From Arsenicibacter rosenii (lineage in GTDB: Bacteria > Bacteroidota > Bacteroidia > Cytophagales > Spirosomataceae): DNA of 64,000 nucleotides. How positions within the stretch are numbered: position 1 is the first letter of the stretch; each line of letters starts with the position of its first letter. A program made the translations under genes and the position numbers. This document shows positions 32,263 through 42,500 of this stretch, piece by piece. A model generated the notes under the pieces. That model was not told where the DNA came from and ran no database searches. It saw nothing but the letters and a program-made list of their open reading frames with translations. Location: NCBI RefSeq assembly GCF_001870735.1, contig NZ_MORL01000007.1:186001-250000 (forward strand), read 5' to 3'.

Positions 32263-33486
32263 ATGAAACTAGTAACCCGCGTTCAACTTTCCCTCATGAT
32301 GTTTCTGATGTTCTTCATGTGGGGGGCCTGGTATGGCCAGATGAGTAAATATCTCCTGACACAACTGAATGCAACCGGCGATCAGGTCGGTAATGCCTAC
32401 ACGGCCTTCTCGCTGGCAATGATCATTGCTCCGTTCTTCATGGGCATGATTGCCGACCGGTATTTTGCGGCCCAGCGCGTTATGGGTGTGTTGTGTCTGG
32501 CAGGCGCGGGTATTCTGTATTTCCTGATGAAAGAAACCAACCCTGATAACTTCTTTTATCTGATTCTGGCCTACTGTATCACCTTTGCCCCCTTGCTGGC
32601 ATTATCTAACTCAATTGCCATGCAGCAGATGGTCAGTCCGGAAAAAGAGTTTCCCGGCATCCGTGTTATGGGAACAATTGCCTGGATTCTGGTAACAAAT
32701 ATTGTCGGCTATTACGGTTTTGGGGATAAGGCACAGATTTTTGAACTGGCGATGTATGCTTCGGCTGTTCTGGGTGTTTTCTCGTTCTTCCTGCCCAATA
32801 CGCCGCCGAAACAAACTGAAGGGGCATCTGTCTCGCAAATCCTGGGCCTCGATGCGTTTAAACTCTTTAAAGACCGCTCATTTGCTATCTTCTTCCTGTC
32901 GTCGGTGCTGATCTGTATTCCGTTATCATTCTACTATGCCATGGCTAACCCGTCGCTGACGGATTCGGGGATGACCAATGTCGAAAACAAAATGTCGCTG
33001 GGTCAGGCATCGGAGGTGATTTTTATGCTGCTCATTCCGTTTGCCTTTACGCGGCTGGGCGTAAAGAAAATGCTGATCGTCGGGCTAGTGGCCTGGATTG
33101 CGCGGTTCCTCCTGTTCGGGTATGGCGATGCGTCTACGAGTGAGTGGATGTTATACATTGCCATCCTGCTCCATGGTGTTTGCTACGATTTCTTTTTTGT
33201 GACCGGTCAGATTTATACCGACAATAAAGCAGGGGATAAGATTAAATCATCGGCTCAGGGATTGATTACCATTGCTACCTACGGCATTGGCATGGGCATC
33301 GGCTCAAAGCTCTCGGGGATTGTACTGGATATGTACACAGCCGCCGACGGTACGAAAAACTGGACATCCGTCTGGTTAGTGCCGGCCGGCATTACGGTTT
33401 TTGTGTTGTTGTTGTTTATCTTCTTGTTTACTGATCGTAATAAACCCGTTCCGACTGCCACTGAAATGGTAACGCGGGAAGTGTAG
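32263..33486 (+). CDS. Nucleoside permease-type MFS transporter (NHS family)
   Basis: This 407-residue protein has twelve predicted membrane segments. The start LMMFLMFFMWGAWYGQMSKYL and the segment IAPFFMGMIADRYFAAQRVMG are typical of the NupG/XapB nucleoside:proton symporter family. In Bacteroidota, related proteins also serve sugars, so the substrate is uncertain. The exonuclease gene begins 2 bp after its stop, so nucleoside uptake and DNA repair or degradation genes are co-transcribed. Confidence 0.85.
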   Translation: MKLVTRVQLSLMMFLMFFMWGAWYGQMSKYLLTQLNATGDQVGNAYTAFSLAMIIAPFFMGMIADRYFAAQRVMGVLCLAGAGILYFLMKETNPDNFFYLILAYCITFAPLLALSNSIAMQQMVSPEKEFPGIRVMGTIAWILVTNIVGYYGFGDKAQIFELAMYASAVLGVFSFFLPNTPPKQTEGASVSQILGLDAFKLFKDRSFAIFFLSSVLICIPLSFYYAMANPSLTDSGMTNVENKMSLGQASEVIFMLLIPFAFTRLGVKKMLIVGLVAWIARFLLFGYGDASTSEWMLYIAILLHGVCYDFFFVTGQIYTDNKAGDKIKSSAQGLITIATYGIGMGIGSKLSGIVLDMYTAADGTKNWTSVWLVPAGITVFVLLLFIFLFTDRNKPVPTATEMVTREV

Positions 33487-33488
33487 GA

Positions 33489-34256
33489 ATGAAACTGCTT
33501 ACGTACAATCTGAATGGTATCCGGTCGGCCATGAGCAAGGGGCTCGTAGACTGGCTGGATACCCATCATTTCGATGTCCTTTGTTTTCAGGAAGTGAAAG
33601 CCACTCACGATGTGGTTGATCTTAAACCGTTTGAAGACCTTGGCTACTGCTATCACTGGCATGCTGCCGAGAAAAAAGGCTATTCCGGTGTTGCGACGTT
33701 TTCGCGTGTGCAACCGGAACGGGCCGTTCCGGGCTGTGGCTTACCCCATTACGATTGCGAAGGCCGCATTCTGCGCACGGATTTCGGCGACCTGACGGTG
33801 TTAAACTGTTATTTCCCGTCGGGCACCAGCGGTGATTTGCGCCAGGGGGTTAAAATGCAGTTTCTGGACGAGTTCTATCAGTATGTGCAAGACCTGAAAG
33901 CAGAACGTCCGAACCTGATCATTGTAGGTGATTACAACATTGCCCATACGGAAAAAGACATCCATGATCCGGTCCGGAACAAAAACACAACCGGCTTTCT
34001 GCCCGAAGAACGGGCCTGGATGACGAAGTGGTTTAGTTCGGGGTTTACTGACAGCTTCCGCCTGATGCACCCGGATGCGGTTGAATACAGCTGGTGGAGT
34101 TACCGGGCCGGAGCACGGGCCAACAACAAAGGCTGGCGAATCGACTACATTTCGGTTAGTGATGCCATTCAGGATCGCATTATCGGAGCAGGCCACTTCC
34201 GCGAGGCCGTTCATTCTGATCATGCCGGGGTATGGGTGGAACTGTCAGCAAGTTGA
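33489..34256 (+). CDS. xth: Exodeoxyribonuclease III (AP endonuclease, XthA/ExoA type)
   Basis: This 255-residue enzyme cuts DNA at abasic sites and degrades 3' ends. It has TYNLNGIRSA, the metal-binding FQEVKA glutamate, GDYNIAHTEKDIHDP, the WWSYRAGARANNKGWRIDYI region and the catalytic His in HSDHAGVWVEL. All family metal and catalytic residues are present. It follows the permease gene by 2 bp. Confidence 0.96.
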   Translation: MKLLTYNLNGIRSAMSKGLVDWLDTHHFDVLCFQEVKATHDVVDLKPFEDLGYCYHWHAAEKKGYSGVATFSRVQPERAVPGCGLPHYDCEGRILRTDFGDLTVLNCYFPSGTSGDLRQGVKMQFLDEFYQYVQDLKAERPNLIIVGDYNIAHTEKDIHDPVRNKNTTGFLPEERAWMTKWFSSGFTDSFRLMHPDAVEYSWWSYRAGARANNKGWRIDYISVSDAIQDRIIGAGHFREAVHSDHAGVWVELSAS

Positions 34257-34313
34257 TACGGTTAGTAGGCTATTGACTTTTCGTAACCGTATTTATTGTC
34301 TGATTTCTGACTA

Positions 34314-34796
34314 ATGCAAACACAGCTAAAAGAGCTTTTTGAGCATTTTGCCCATCCGGGGCGTATTGACTGGATCGGTATCCGGCCGGTGCGGCGGGGT
34401 GCCATCCGCGAGATGGAAGCCATTGAGGTGACTACCGACAAGGGGATCATCGGAGACCATTACAGCGGCACGAGCGGGAAACGCCATATAACGCTCATTC
34501 AGGCAGAACACCTGCCGGTTATTGCTTCGTACATTGATCTGGAGGACGTTACACCCGATCTGCTGCGCCGTAACATCATGGTGTCGGGGATGAATCTGCT
34601 GGCATTGAAAGATCACAAAATCCGGATCGGGGAGGCGGTCATTCTGCAAATTACGGGAGCCTGCCATCCGTGTTCTCGGATGGAGCAAAATCTGGGACCG
34701 GGCGGCTATAACGCGGTGCGCGGCCACGGAGGCCTGACGGCGCGTGTGCTTCAGAACGGTACTATCCGCGTGGGTGATCCGGTGGTAGTGCTTTAA
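34314..34796 (+). CDS. MOSC-domain protein
   Basis: This 160-residue protein is a single MOSC domain. The sulfur-carrying cysteine lies in GACHPCSRMEQNLGPGGYNAVRGHGG, with the typical flanking glycines, and TSGKRHITLIQAEHLPVI earlier. MOSC proteins (as in YiiM and molybdenum-cofactor sulfurases) use the cysteine in reduction or sulfur transfer reactions, for example of hydroxylated bases. The last 4 bases overlap the end of the convergent gene. Confidence 0.9.
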   Translation: MQTQLKELFEHFAHPGRIDWIGIRPVRRGAIREMEAIEVTTDKGIIGDHYSGTSGKRHITLIQAEHLPVIASYIDLEDVTPDLLRRNIMVSGMNLLALKDHKIRIGEAVILQITGACHPCSRMEQNLGPGGYNAVRGHGGLTARVLQNGTIRVGDPVVVL

Positions 34797-35566
34797 TTAC
34801 TTTCGGGGTCGGCTTTGATGCGCGAGCGCGACGGTACATTCCGGTAGCCGACCCTGTATAACCGCTCACGGTTCTGGAGCGTAACAATCAGGTCATAGTC
34901 TTCAGCCACCAGCAGATAATCATCGTTCAGATCACAAAAGGCAACAAAAGCGTCGGTTTCGGCGGCAGTAATGCTTGTGGCCTGTTCGATCAGCAGCCGT
35001 AAGCGCTCCATGGCGAGTTTATGGCGTTTGTACTCCTGCATCAGCGCGGCGGCTTTGCGTTCGCCTTTGGCCCGTTTGCTGAACAATTCATACAGCAGAG
35101 TGATACCGGCTCCGTCGGCCACACGGTCAAAGGCCTGTTCGCCGGTTACCTTTCGTGAAGCGACCGGTGCCATCAATTCCTGCTGGATTTCGCGTTTGAC
35201 TTCTTCGTATCGTTTGGCTGTAATAGTTACCTCTTTGAGCTCATAAACGCGGTCCGGAAGTTTTGGGAGCGGACGGGCATTGATGACCGGGTTGTCGGCG
35301 CCGTCCCACTTAATCCCCACGCTGCCGTAGGCCTGATGGGTAAAAATCAGGGAATCACCGGCAAGTGCGGTAATAAAAAAACGTCCGGCCGTATTGGTCC
35401 GGACGCGCTGGCGCGTCCGTTTATTAGTCACCGTCCCTTTATCAACACCTTTGCTGTCGTTTCGGTCGATGACTGTACCAATCACATATTTGCCTTGAGC
35501 GTAGCCCGATTCTATGGAGCCCCAAAGCCCCGGCAACAGAAGAATCAAAATCTGTAAATACCGCAT
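34793..35566 (-). CDS. Secreted protein with carboxypeptidase-regulatory-like domain
   Basis: This 257-residue protein has a signal peptide ending at SGYAQ. Residues 25-105 form a CarboxypepD_reg-like beta-sandwich (VIGTVIDRNDSKGVDKGTV, TNTAGRFFITALAGDSLIF). The C-terminal half is helical and charged (about 120-220), with no enzyme motif. It probably acts in the periplasm or at the outer membrane. Its role is unknown, and it is convergent with the MOSC gene. Confidence 0.7.
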   Translation of the reverse strand: MRYLQILILLLPGLWGSIESGYAQGKYVIGTVIDRNDSKGVDKGTVTNKRTRQRVRTNTAGRFFITALAGDSLIFTHQAYGSVGIKWDGADNPVINARPLPKLPDRVYELKEVTITAKRYEEVKREIQQELMAPVASRKVTGEQAFDRVADGAGITLLYELFSKRAKGERKAAALMQEYKRHKLAMERLRLLIEQATSITAAETDAFVAFCDLNDDYLLVAEDYDLIVTLQNRERLYRVGYRNVPSRSRIKADPESN

Positions 35567-35623
35567 GAAGAGCGAATTTACAGCTAATCAGGTTGCCGGG
35601 GCATTAGGAGGCTGTTAAAAAAA

Positions 35624-36292
35624 CTAAAAAACGATTTCCGGGAATAACGCCTGCAGCCGTTCCGGCGACATTTCGGTGAAATCACGGATAACATCATCAA
35701 CCAGCGGACGCAGGGTCGCTTCGGGTTCTGTCGTAGACACCCCGACAACGCGGGCTCCCGACGATTTCCCTGCCTTAATACCGGTCAGTGAGTCTTCAAA
35801 AACAATGCTTTCGGCCGGGGTCACACCAAGCATATCCATTGCTTTCAGGTAAATTTCCGGATCAGGCTTGGGGTTAGTTACCAGTCCTTCATTCAGGAGT
35901 GCATCAAAATAAGGCCGGAACCCAAGCGCATCGATCACAAAATCAAGGTTTTCGACCGGTGCCGACGTTGCTACGGCTGTTTTGATACCAGCCGCTTTCA
36001 GGCTTTTCAGAAAGGTCTCCAGACCGGCTACCGGCTGCACCGCATCTTTGTACAATTCCCGGAAAAGAGCTTCCTTTTCATAAGCCAGCTGCCGGGATTC
36101 GTCGGCGGTGAGGGGTTTGCCATCAAATAGATGGGCAATAATGTGGTTGTTGTGCTTTCCGGAAATGTATTCGACAAATTCGTCGTCGGATAAGGTTTTT
36201 CCGTAGCGTTCATAATATTTACGCCACGCAATCTGGTGATGAGGGTTGGTATCGGCAATGACACCGTCCATATCAAAAATGACTGCTTTCAT
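35624..36292 (-). CDS. HAD phosphatase, beta-phosphoglucomutase-like
   Basis: This 222-residue protein has FDMDGVIADT with nucleophile Asp7 and Asp9, the cap helix region HHQIAWRKYYERYG, the serine/threonine loop VATSAPVENLDF and the acidic motif FEDSLTGIKAGKSSG. The cap and length fit the beta-phosphoglucomutase/sugar-phosphate phosphatase subgroup. It follows the MFS gene by 12 bp, suggesting sugar transport and sugar-phosphate processing in one transcript. Confidence 0.88.
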   Translation of the reverse strand: MKAVIFDMDGVIADTNPHHQIAWRKYYERYGKTLSDDEFVEYISGKHNNHIIAHLFDGKPLTADESRQLAYEKEALFRELYKDAVQPVAGLETFLKSLKAAGIKTAVATSAPVENLDFVIDALGFRPYFDALLNEGLVTNPKPDPEIYLKAMDMLGVTPAESIVFEDSLTGIKAGKSSGARVVGVSTTEPEATLRPLVDDVIRDFTEMSPERLQALFPEIVF

Positions 36293-36304
36293 GTTCAGTT
36301 GAGG

Positions 36305-37504
36305 TTATTCGTGAAGGGTAACTTTGCGGGACAGTGCGGCGGCGACCAGCAGCATCAGCGCTACCAGGCCAAGGCCGTATACCAGCCCGTATGATTCAGA
36401 AACAAAGCCAATAACCGGCGGGCCTGCCAGAAAGCCGATAAAGCTGTAAGTGGCAAATGTAGCCAGGCCGGCTGCCGGAGAAATCCCCGGAATACGCATG
36501 GATGCAGCATAGAGGATGGGCGCACCCAGTGAGCAGCCTGCGCCGAGGAGCGCAAACCCCGCCAGACTCGTCGCCGGGAAAGGCATAAGAATAGCCATTA
36601 AGAGGCCGCTTGCCGCAACCAGACCGCCAAGCAGCAGGATGCGCTTCGATCCGATAAGCGGAATAATGGCATCCCCCAGAAAACGACCCAGCGTCATCGT
36701 CAGGGAGAAACTCGCAAAACCGAGTGCTGCCATCTGCTTCGTGGCATGGGCGTTGTCGCGGAGATACACTGCACTCCAGTCGAACGCTACCCCTTCGCCC
36801 ATTGCTACGGCCAGCCCGATGAGAATCATAATCATCAGCGCCAGATTTGGCTTGACAAAGGATGAACCGGAACTCCCGACAAGCTGGCCCGGAATGCTGA
36901 CCAGGGTTGGCCGGATCAGAAACGTGATCAGCACCACAAACAGGATAGACACCAGCATATGGGCCGGCGGCGGAATGTGAAACGATATGGCCAGACCTGC
37001 CAGACCCGACCCGGTCATGCCGCCCAGGCTCCACATGCCGTGGCAGGCCGACATGATCGAAATCTTTTCCTCGCGTTCGACGTTGGTTGCGGCCGTATTC
37101 ATGGCTACGTTAATCAGTGCGTTGCACATGCCAACCATGATCAGGCCGGCGGTAAGAACAACGGCGTTCGGCGCATTGATCGGAATCAACATGCTGAAGC
37201 ACAGGGCCAGAACGGCGACGAAGCAGGAGCGGGCTTCTCCCAGTTTACCGACGATCCACCCGGTCATGGGGTTCATAAGCAATAAACCCACCGGTAAGCC
37301 GAACAACGTCATGCCCAGCTCTGCATCACTAAGATGCAGCTTATCTTTAACGTATGGTATATGACTAACCCAGCTCCCGAAAAGCAGACTATCAGTGGCA
37401 AAAACAAGACCAACGGCACGTGCTTTCGCAGAAGAAGTAAATGTATGCAGGTTGCGGACAAACCGATTGCCACGCCAACCTATGGTTGAAGTAACCGTAT
37501 TCAT
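36305..37504 (-). CDS. MFS transporter
   Basis: About 399 residues with twelve membrane segments. The N-terminus has FATDSLLFGSWVSHIPYVKDKL and the loop motif GWIVGKLGE, typical of a sugar or drug MFS group (YbjJ-like). The ATG at 37504 is preceded by a perfect TACCTTTG on the minus strand, 4 bases upstream; an upstream ATG at 37525 would start before the predicted transcript. Substrate is unknown; the next genes are a sugar-phosphate-type HAD and, divergently, an AraC regulator. Confidence 0.82.
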   Translation of the reverse strand: MNTVTSTIGWRGNRFVRNLHTFTSSAKARAVGLVFATDSLLFGSWVSHIPYVKDKLHLSDAELGMTLFGLPVGLLLMNPMTGWIVGKLGEARSCFVAVLALCFSMLIPINAPNAVVLTAGLIMVGMCNALINVAMNTAATNVEREEKISIMSACHGMWSLGGMTGSGLAGLAISFHIPPPAHMLVSILFVVLITFLIRPTLVSIPGQLVGSSGSSFVKPNLALMIMILIGLAVAMGEGVAFDWSAVYLRDNAHATKQMAALGFASFSLTMTLGRFLGDAIIPLIGSKRILLLGGLVAASGLLMAILMPFPATSLAGFALLGAGCSLGAPILYAASMRIPGISPAAGLATFATYSFIGFLAGPPVIGFVSESYGLVYGLGLVALMLLVAAALSRKVTLHE

Positions 37505-37508
37505 GACG

Positions 37509-37516
37509 CAAAGGTA
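37509..37516 (-). promoter_or_regulatory. -7 element 4 bases before the MFS ATG
   Basis: TACCTTTG on the minus strand matches TAnnTTTG exactly, with CGTC between it and the ATG at 37504. The spacing equals that of the coiled-coil gene. Confidence 0.6.
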
Positions 37517-37564
37517 CTGTCTCAAAAGTGATTCAGCTTCTACTGCATTTACTTCTTATAATGC

Positions 37565-37572
37565 TATATTTG
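37565..37572 (+). promoter_or_regulatory. -7 element of the AraC-family regulator gene
   Basis: TATATTTG matches TAnnTTTG exactly, giving a leader of about 55 nt. It lies 48 bp from the divergent MFS promoter element. Confidence 0.65.
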
Positions 37573-37634
37573 CATTATGAAATTGTTATTCCTGAGTTTA
37601 TAATCAATTTTGCATTACATCCTGGAATAGTACT

Positions 37635-38480
37635 ATGCGCCTGCAATTCGAAAAAATAGAACCTGAAGCTGGCAGCTCGTTTAAGGCCGTTCATCATAAG
37701 GAGCCAAACAGTTGCTGGGTGTTCTGGCATTATCATCCTGAGTATGAAATTGTTTATCTGCCTTTCGGAAACGGGAAGCAGCATATCGGTCAGCATATTT
37801 CGACCTACGAAAACGGGCAGTTGTTATTTATCGGCCCCAATATTCCGCATCTGAATCTGAGTTACGGGGTTGAACACAAGTTTGAAGAGGTTGTTGTACA
37901 ACTGCGGGAGGATTTTCTGGGAAGCGAGTTTTTCAAAAAACCTGAGCTGGCTGCAATCCACCGGTTGTTTGAGCGGGCCCGGCTGGGGTTGTCCTTCGGG
38001 TTGGAAACACGCCGTAAGCTGGGGCCTGCGTTGATTGAACTGCCAACACTGTCACCTTTCGAGCGGATGCTGAGCCTGTTGGCTGTTTTTCAGCATCTGG
38101 CTACGACAACCGACGTTACGCCGTTACACGCCGAGGGTATTTTATTTGACCCGAGTCCCCGTGAGCAGGAGCGGATTAACCGTATTTACAAATACGTGGA
38201 AATAAATTATGCCAAGCCGATTAATCTGGATGAAGTTGCTGAACTGGCCAATCTGACCGTGCCTGCTTTTTGCCGCTATTTCAGGAAAGTAACACAGATG
38301 ACCTTTACCGAATTTGTGAATGAATACCGGGTTAATCAGGCACAACGGTTATTGCATAGTTCCCGCACGGTAGCCGATGTCGGATATGCTGTTGGGTTTA
38401 ACAACCTGTCCCATTTTAATAAAACCTTTAAGGCGGTCACCGGTCAGACGCCTAGCGCTTATCGGGAAGAACTGGTGTAG
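37635..38480 (+). CDS. AraC-family transcriptional regulator
   Basis: This 281-residue protein has an N-terminal cupin-like sensing domain (HKEPNSCWVFWHYHPEYEIVY and IGPNIPHLNLSYG) and a C-terminal AraC DNA-binding domain (about 190-281) with INLDEVAELANLTVPAFCRYF and DVGYAVGFNNLSHFNKTFKAVTG. The cupin region suggests a sugar or small ligand. It is divergent from the MFS-HAD pair, the usual position of a local regulator. The last 29 bases overlap the end of the convergent glycosidase gene. Confidence 0.9.
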   Translation: MRLQFEKIEPEAGSSFKAVHHKEPNSCWVFWHYHPEYEIVYLPFGNGKQHIGQHISTYENGQLLFIGPNIPHLNLSYGVEHKFEEVVVQLREDFLGSEFFKKPELAAIHRLFERARLGLSFGLETRRKLGPALIELPTLSPFERMLSLLAVFQHLATTTDVTPLHAEGILFDPSPREQERINRIYKYVEINYAKPINLDEVAELANLTVPAFCRYFRKVTQMTFTEFVNEYRVNQAQRLLHSSRTVADVGYAVGFNNLSHFNKTFKAVTGQTPSAYREELV

Positions 38481-39495
38481 TCGCCTGCCAGCCTGTCTGC
38501 AATACCTGAGCGGCTGCTTTGCCTTGCGGGCTGAACTGGTCGCGTTCGCGGCCGCGGTGAGTGTCCTGCATAAACCATTTCCAGACGAAACCGCCGGCAA
38601 ACCAGGGTTGTGGCCAGACACTTTCCAGAAAGGCAGTATACGCATTGGCCTGAATGGTTTCGTCGGGTGTGCAGGCTGTTTCAGACTCCCACGGTTTTTC
38701 GGCAGAAAAAGCACAGGACCGATACCCGAATTCGGTAAAGAGAATGGGTTTCTGCGTTTTGCGGCTAAATCCTGAAAGGTCACTCAAGTGGCGTTTCCAG
38801 CCTTTAACGAGTTGCTTAACCGTTGGTTGCACCTCGTCGGATAAGGGGAAATAGGCATCAACGCCAACGTAGTCAAGGTCGTTCCAGAACGGGATTTTTT
38901 CATACCGGTCCCAATTGGCCGCGTAGGTAAGTTTTCCTTTGTACTGCTGTCGTACCTGCCCGATAAGCTGCTTCCAGAATTGTGGCCTGGCGGTCGCAAA
39001 ACGGTCCAGTTCGGTAGTGATGCAATAGAGGTCGACGTGCAGCGAGTCAGCCATGCGGGCAAAATCGAGAATGTACTGGCTATAATCCGCTTCAAAAGTC
39101 TGCCAGTCCTGTTCTGAGTCGAATGACAGATCAAGGTGGGAGCCTCCCATCATCCAGACATGTGGTTTCAGCATGACCTTGAGCCCCTGTTCGCGGGCCA
39201 GCTGAATGGTACCGGCAACCCCTTCGGGCGTCTCGCCCCACCATTGACCGCCGCGGCCCTGCTCTTTACGGTTACCGAAATAATGAAAGCGGGCTTCGCC
39301 TTTCCGGCAAAATCCATACGGGACAATGGCAATCCACTCGCCGCCGATGCTTTTAACTTCGGTCAGGCTATTGGTTTCCGGTTTACGGGGCGGGGCCACC
39401 AGATTCACTCCCTTTAGCTTTTCGCCCGTATACACCACATCAGCGGCTGTCTGGCAACTGAACAGGCAGCTTAAAAACAGGATTAGTCTTAGCAT
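38452..39495 (-). CDS. Lipoprotein glycoside hydrolase, GH113-like
   Basis: This 347-residue protein has a lipobox (LFSC, Cys14) and a TIM-barrel glycosidase. Conserved points are the start KLKGVNLVAPPRKPETNS, YCITTELDRFA with the likely acid/base Glu, and PILFTEFGYRSC near residue 255 with the likely nucleophile Glu. This pattern fits family GH113 (beta-mannanase type). Exposure on the cell surface and location next to SusC/SusD genes suggest attack on a mannose-type glycan. It is 24 bp downstream of the CRTAC1-like gene. Confidence 0.75.
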   Translation of the reverse strand: MLRLILFLSCLFSCQTAADVVYTGEKLKGVNLVAPPRKPETNSLTEVKSIGGEWIAIVPYGFCRKGEARFHYFGNRKEQGRGGQWWGETPEGVAGTIQLAREQGLKVMLKPHVWMMGGSHLDLSFDSEQDWQTFEADYSQYILDFARMADSLHVDLYCITTELDRFATARPQFWKQLIGQVRQQYKGKLTYAANWDRYEKIPFWNDLDYVGVDAYFPLSDEVQPTVKQLVKGWKRHLSDLSGFSRKTQKPILFTEFGYRSCAFSAEKPWESETACTPDETIQANAYTAFLESVWPQPWFAGGFVWKWFMQDTHRGRERDQFSPQGKAAAQVLQTGWQATTPVLPDKR

Positions 39496-39519
39496 CGGGA
39501 GTAAATCTGGTTTGATATG

Positions 39520-42500
39520 TTATTGGATCTGCCGCTTCTTACCCTGACTGTCGATTACATCAACCCGTTTAGCCTGCGGGCTAAGGGTCAGTATCCGGCC
39601 GGATTGTGACAAAAAGGACTGTCCGTACGGAAACTCGACTTTCTCTTTCCGGCCATTCGCATACGTAATGATTGCGGAAGCATCGGTAGGCCGCAGGCGC
39701 AGGATGCGGGCAGGCTTCTGATCCTTAAATACACACAACCGGCCACGATTTTGCGACGCCACGAGCAGCTCATGCCCTTTGGCATCGCTGAGCTGTGCCA
39801 GCCCTTTGGCATTAGCGGGCACAAAGAAACCACTCGCGGCCAGCGACTGAGGAGCAAAGCCGCCTTTGCCGTCGCCCTTAAGCCATAACCCGTTCAGACC
39901 ATCGTACCGGCCCATCAATACCTCACCGCTATAGTCATTTCCGACCAGCATAACATCCAGATTTCCGTCACGGTCGACATCACTGGCGACCATACCAAAT
40001 ATTGGTGCCAGTTGCGCCAGTGCAGGCAGCGGACGGATAGCAAAGGTGCCATCCCCTTTATTTTCCAGGTAAGACGACTGAAAATAATTAGCCTCCAGTA
40101 CCAGCGCTTTTTCACGCTCTTCGGGTTTGAGAAGCTTGTCGATGGTTGCGGTCGTAAAGTCTTTGTAATACGGGAAACGTGCCCGCATGGCAATCATCTG
40201 CTTAATCAGATCTTCCCGGCCATGGAAGGTATATTCCTGCATTTTACCGGATTCATCAGGGATATAAATGGTCGGGATGGCATCATAAAAGCCGTTGTTG
40301 TCAAAATCGGCCGCATATAAACGGGCAGGCTGTGCATCACTGGCCCGCATGCGTGCGTTGAGCCCAAGATTACCGGCTATGTAATCGACATCGCCATCAT
40401 GGTCAAAATCACCGGAAACCAACGAGTTCCACCAGCCTTTTTTAGCACTGAGAGTTTTGTCCTCGGCTTTGACCAGTTTCCCCTGCTGATTTTTTAACAG
40501 CGTCAATGGCATCCATTCGCCGGCCAGGAAAAGGTCCTGCCAGCCATCATTATCAACATCTGTCCATAACGCATCGCAAACAAGGCCGATGTCTTTCAGA
40601 TTCGGGGCTACCTGTGCCGTTACGTCGGTGAACTTCACCTGACCGGCTTTAGAATCATTACGCAGGATCAGGCTGGAAACGGGCTTCGGATAATGATCGG
40701 GCTCAACGCGGCCGCCAACGAACAGATCCAGATCGCCGTCACGGTCAAAATCGGTGGCTTTAACACAGGATTTGCTAGAGAAAACAGGGGGTAGTGCATT
40801 GACTGCCAGTGTGAAATTTCCTTTTCCATCGTTCAGGTATAAACGATCCATGTATACCTCTGTACCGGCATTCCCTTCTATGCCACCACTGGCAATATAC
40901 AAGTCGACATCACCATCCTGATCGACATCAAGCAACAGAGTGCCCATGTCTTCCGACTGCTTTTCCGGGTTTGGTGAAGGATCGCGCAACGACGAAAGTG
41001 TAATCGGTTGCAAAGCGCCGGTCTGCGCCCTGGCGGTTGCCGGAAATAATGGCTTTCCGGTAAACTTACCGTTCGCCGTCTGGATAAAAAACGTGCCCTG
41101 ATGAAAGCGGGAACCGCTGACAAAGAAATCATCCAGACCATCGCCGTTGACATCGCCAACCGCCACTGCCGGCGCAAACTGCGACAACTTATGCGGCAAT
41201 AATTTCTGGACGTTATAGTCAATATACTCCGGTTCCTGATGGGTAAAGTTGATCCCAAGCGAATCTGTGACTTCCGTAAAGAGCGGTTTTGCATCAGGTT
41301 CCGGAACTACGTTCTCCGTTGCATCCTTGCTGTTAACGGTCAGCGTTTGATTTACCTTTACGTTGCGCAGCGTTTGTTTTACTTCTCCGTTACGGGTTGG
41401 CCAGATAACCCGGACTTCGTCAATGGTTTGAACGTTGCCCAAACCAAAATGGGCCGATGGCTCAACAGTTGACAGATAGCCCCGATACGGGCTGTGTTCA
41501 TACACCTGCTTCCGGGCTTCATTCGTTTTCGGGTCATGGTAGTACAGCTCAACAATAGCCCCTAGCCCCATGCGGTTTTGCGCCGGACCAGCAAACTGCA
41601 TACGCAGGTAGTTGGCGTTATCTGCTTTACGTTCCACCAGATTATTGCGGTATACGAAGGCCGAATCGTTAATGTTGTTGACGACGTAATCGAGGTCGCC
41701 GTCGTTGTCAAGATCCCCATAAGCCGCTCCGTTCGAGAACGATGGCTGTTTTAATCCCCATTTTTCAGTAACGTCGCTGAAGGTCAGATCGCCGTTATTT
41801 TTAAAGGCATAGTTACTGATTTTCACCACCGGAATCTGCGACAGCATGTATTCTTTCGTCGATACCGACGAACTGTTTGCGCGGAAGGAGATAAAGTCGC
41901 GGTCGGTGATGTCTTTCGGAAAACCATTCGTTACGACCAGGTCGCGGTTGCCGTCATGGTCAAAATCGATCAGCAGGGGAGACCAGCTCCAGTCGGTCTC
42001 GGCTACATCCGAAAACAGGCTGATTTCGCTGAAAACCGGGGCTCCTTTTTTCGACTTGCCTTGTGCGGGCCGGTTGCCCATGTTCAGTTGCAGCGTATTC
42101 CTTACGTACTGATAACCAAAGTTATATTCTTCGTTGTTGAGGTAAACCTGGTAGCTGCTGGGGCCCATCAGCATTTTCTTCCGGTAGTTGTCGCGCGGAA
42201 GCATGTCTACCGCCACAATATCGGCCAGGCCATCGTTGTTGATGTCAGCCACGTCGTTCCCCATGGCGGAGTTGCTGGTGTGCTTCAGGTAGGTCTGACG
42301 CTGATCCGTAAAGGTTCCATCCTGATTATTGATGTACATCAGGTCATCAGAGAGGTAATCATTCGTCACGTAAACGTCTTTCCAGCCATCGCGGTTGATG
42401 TCGCAGATGTTAATGCCCAGGCCATACCCTTCAATCTGTATCCCTGCCTGTTTGGATACGTTTTCGAACAGGGGTTTAGCATTCAGAGATGCGTTGGCTA

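Noticed and set aside
36396-37034. 212-codon minus-strand frame within the MFS gene
   Set aside because: It is an out-of-frame shadow of a clear membrane transporter.
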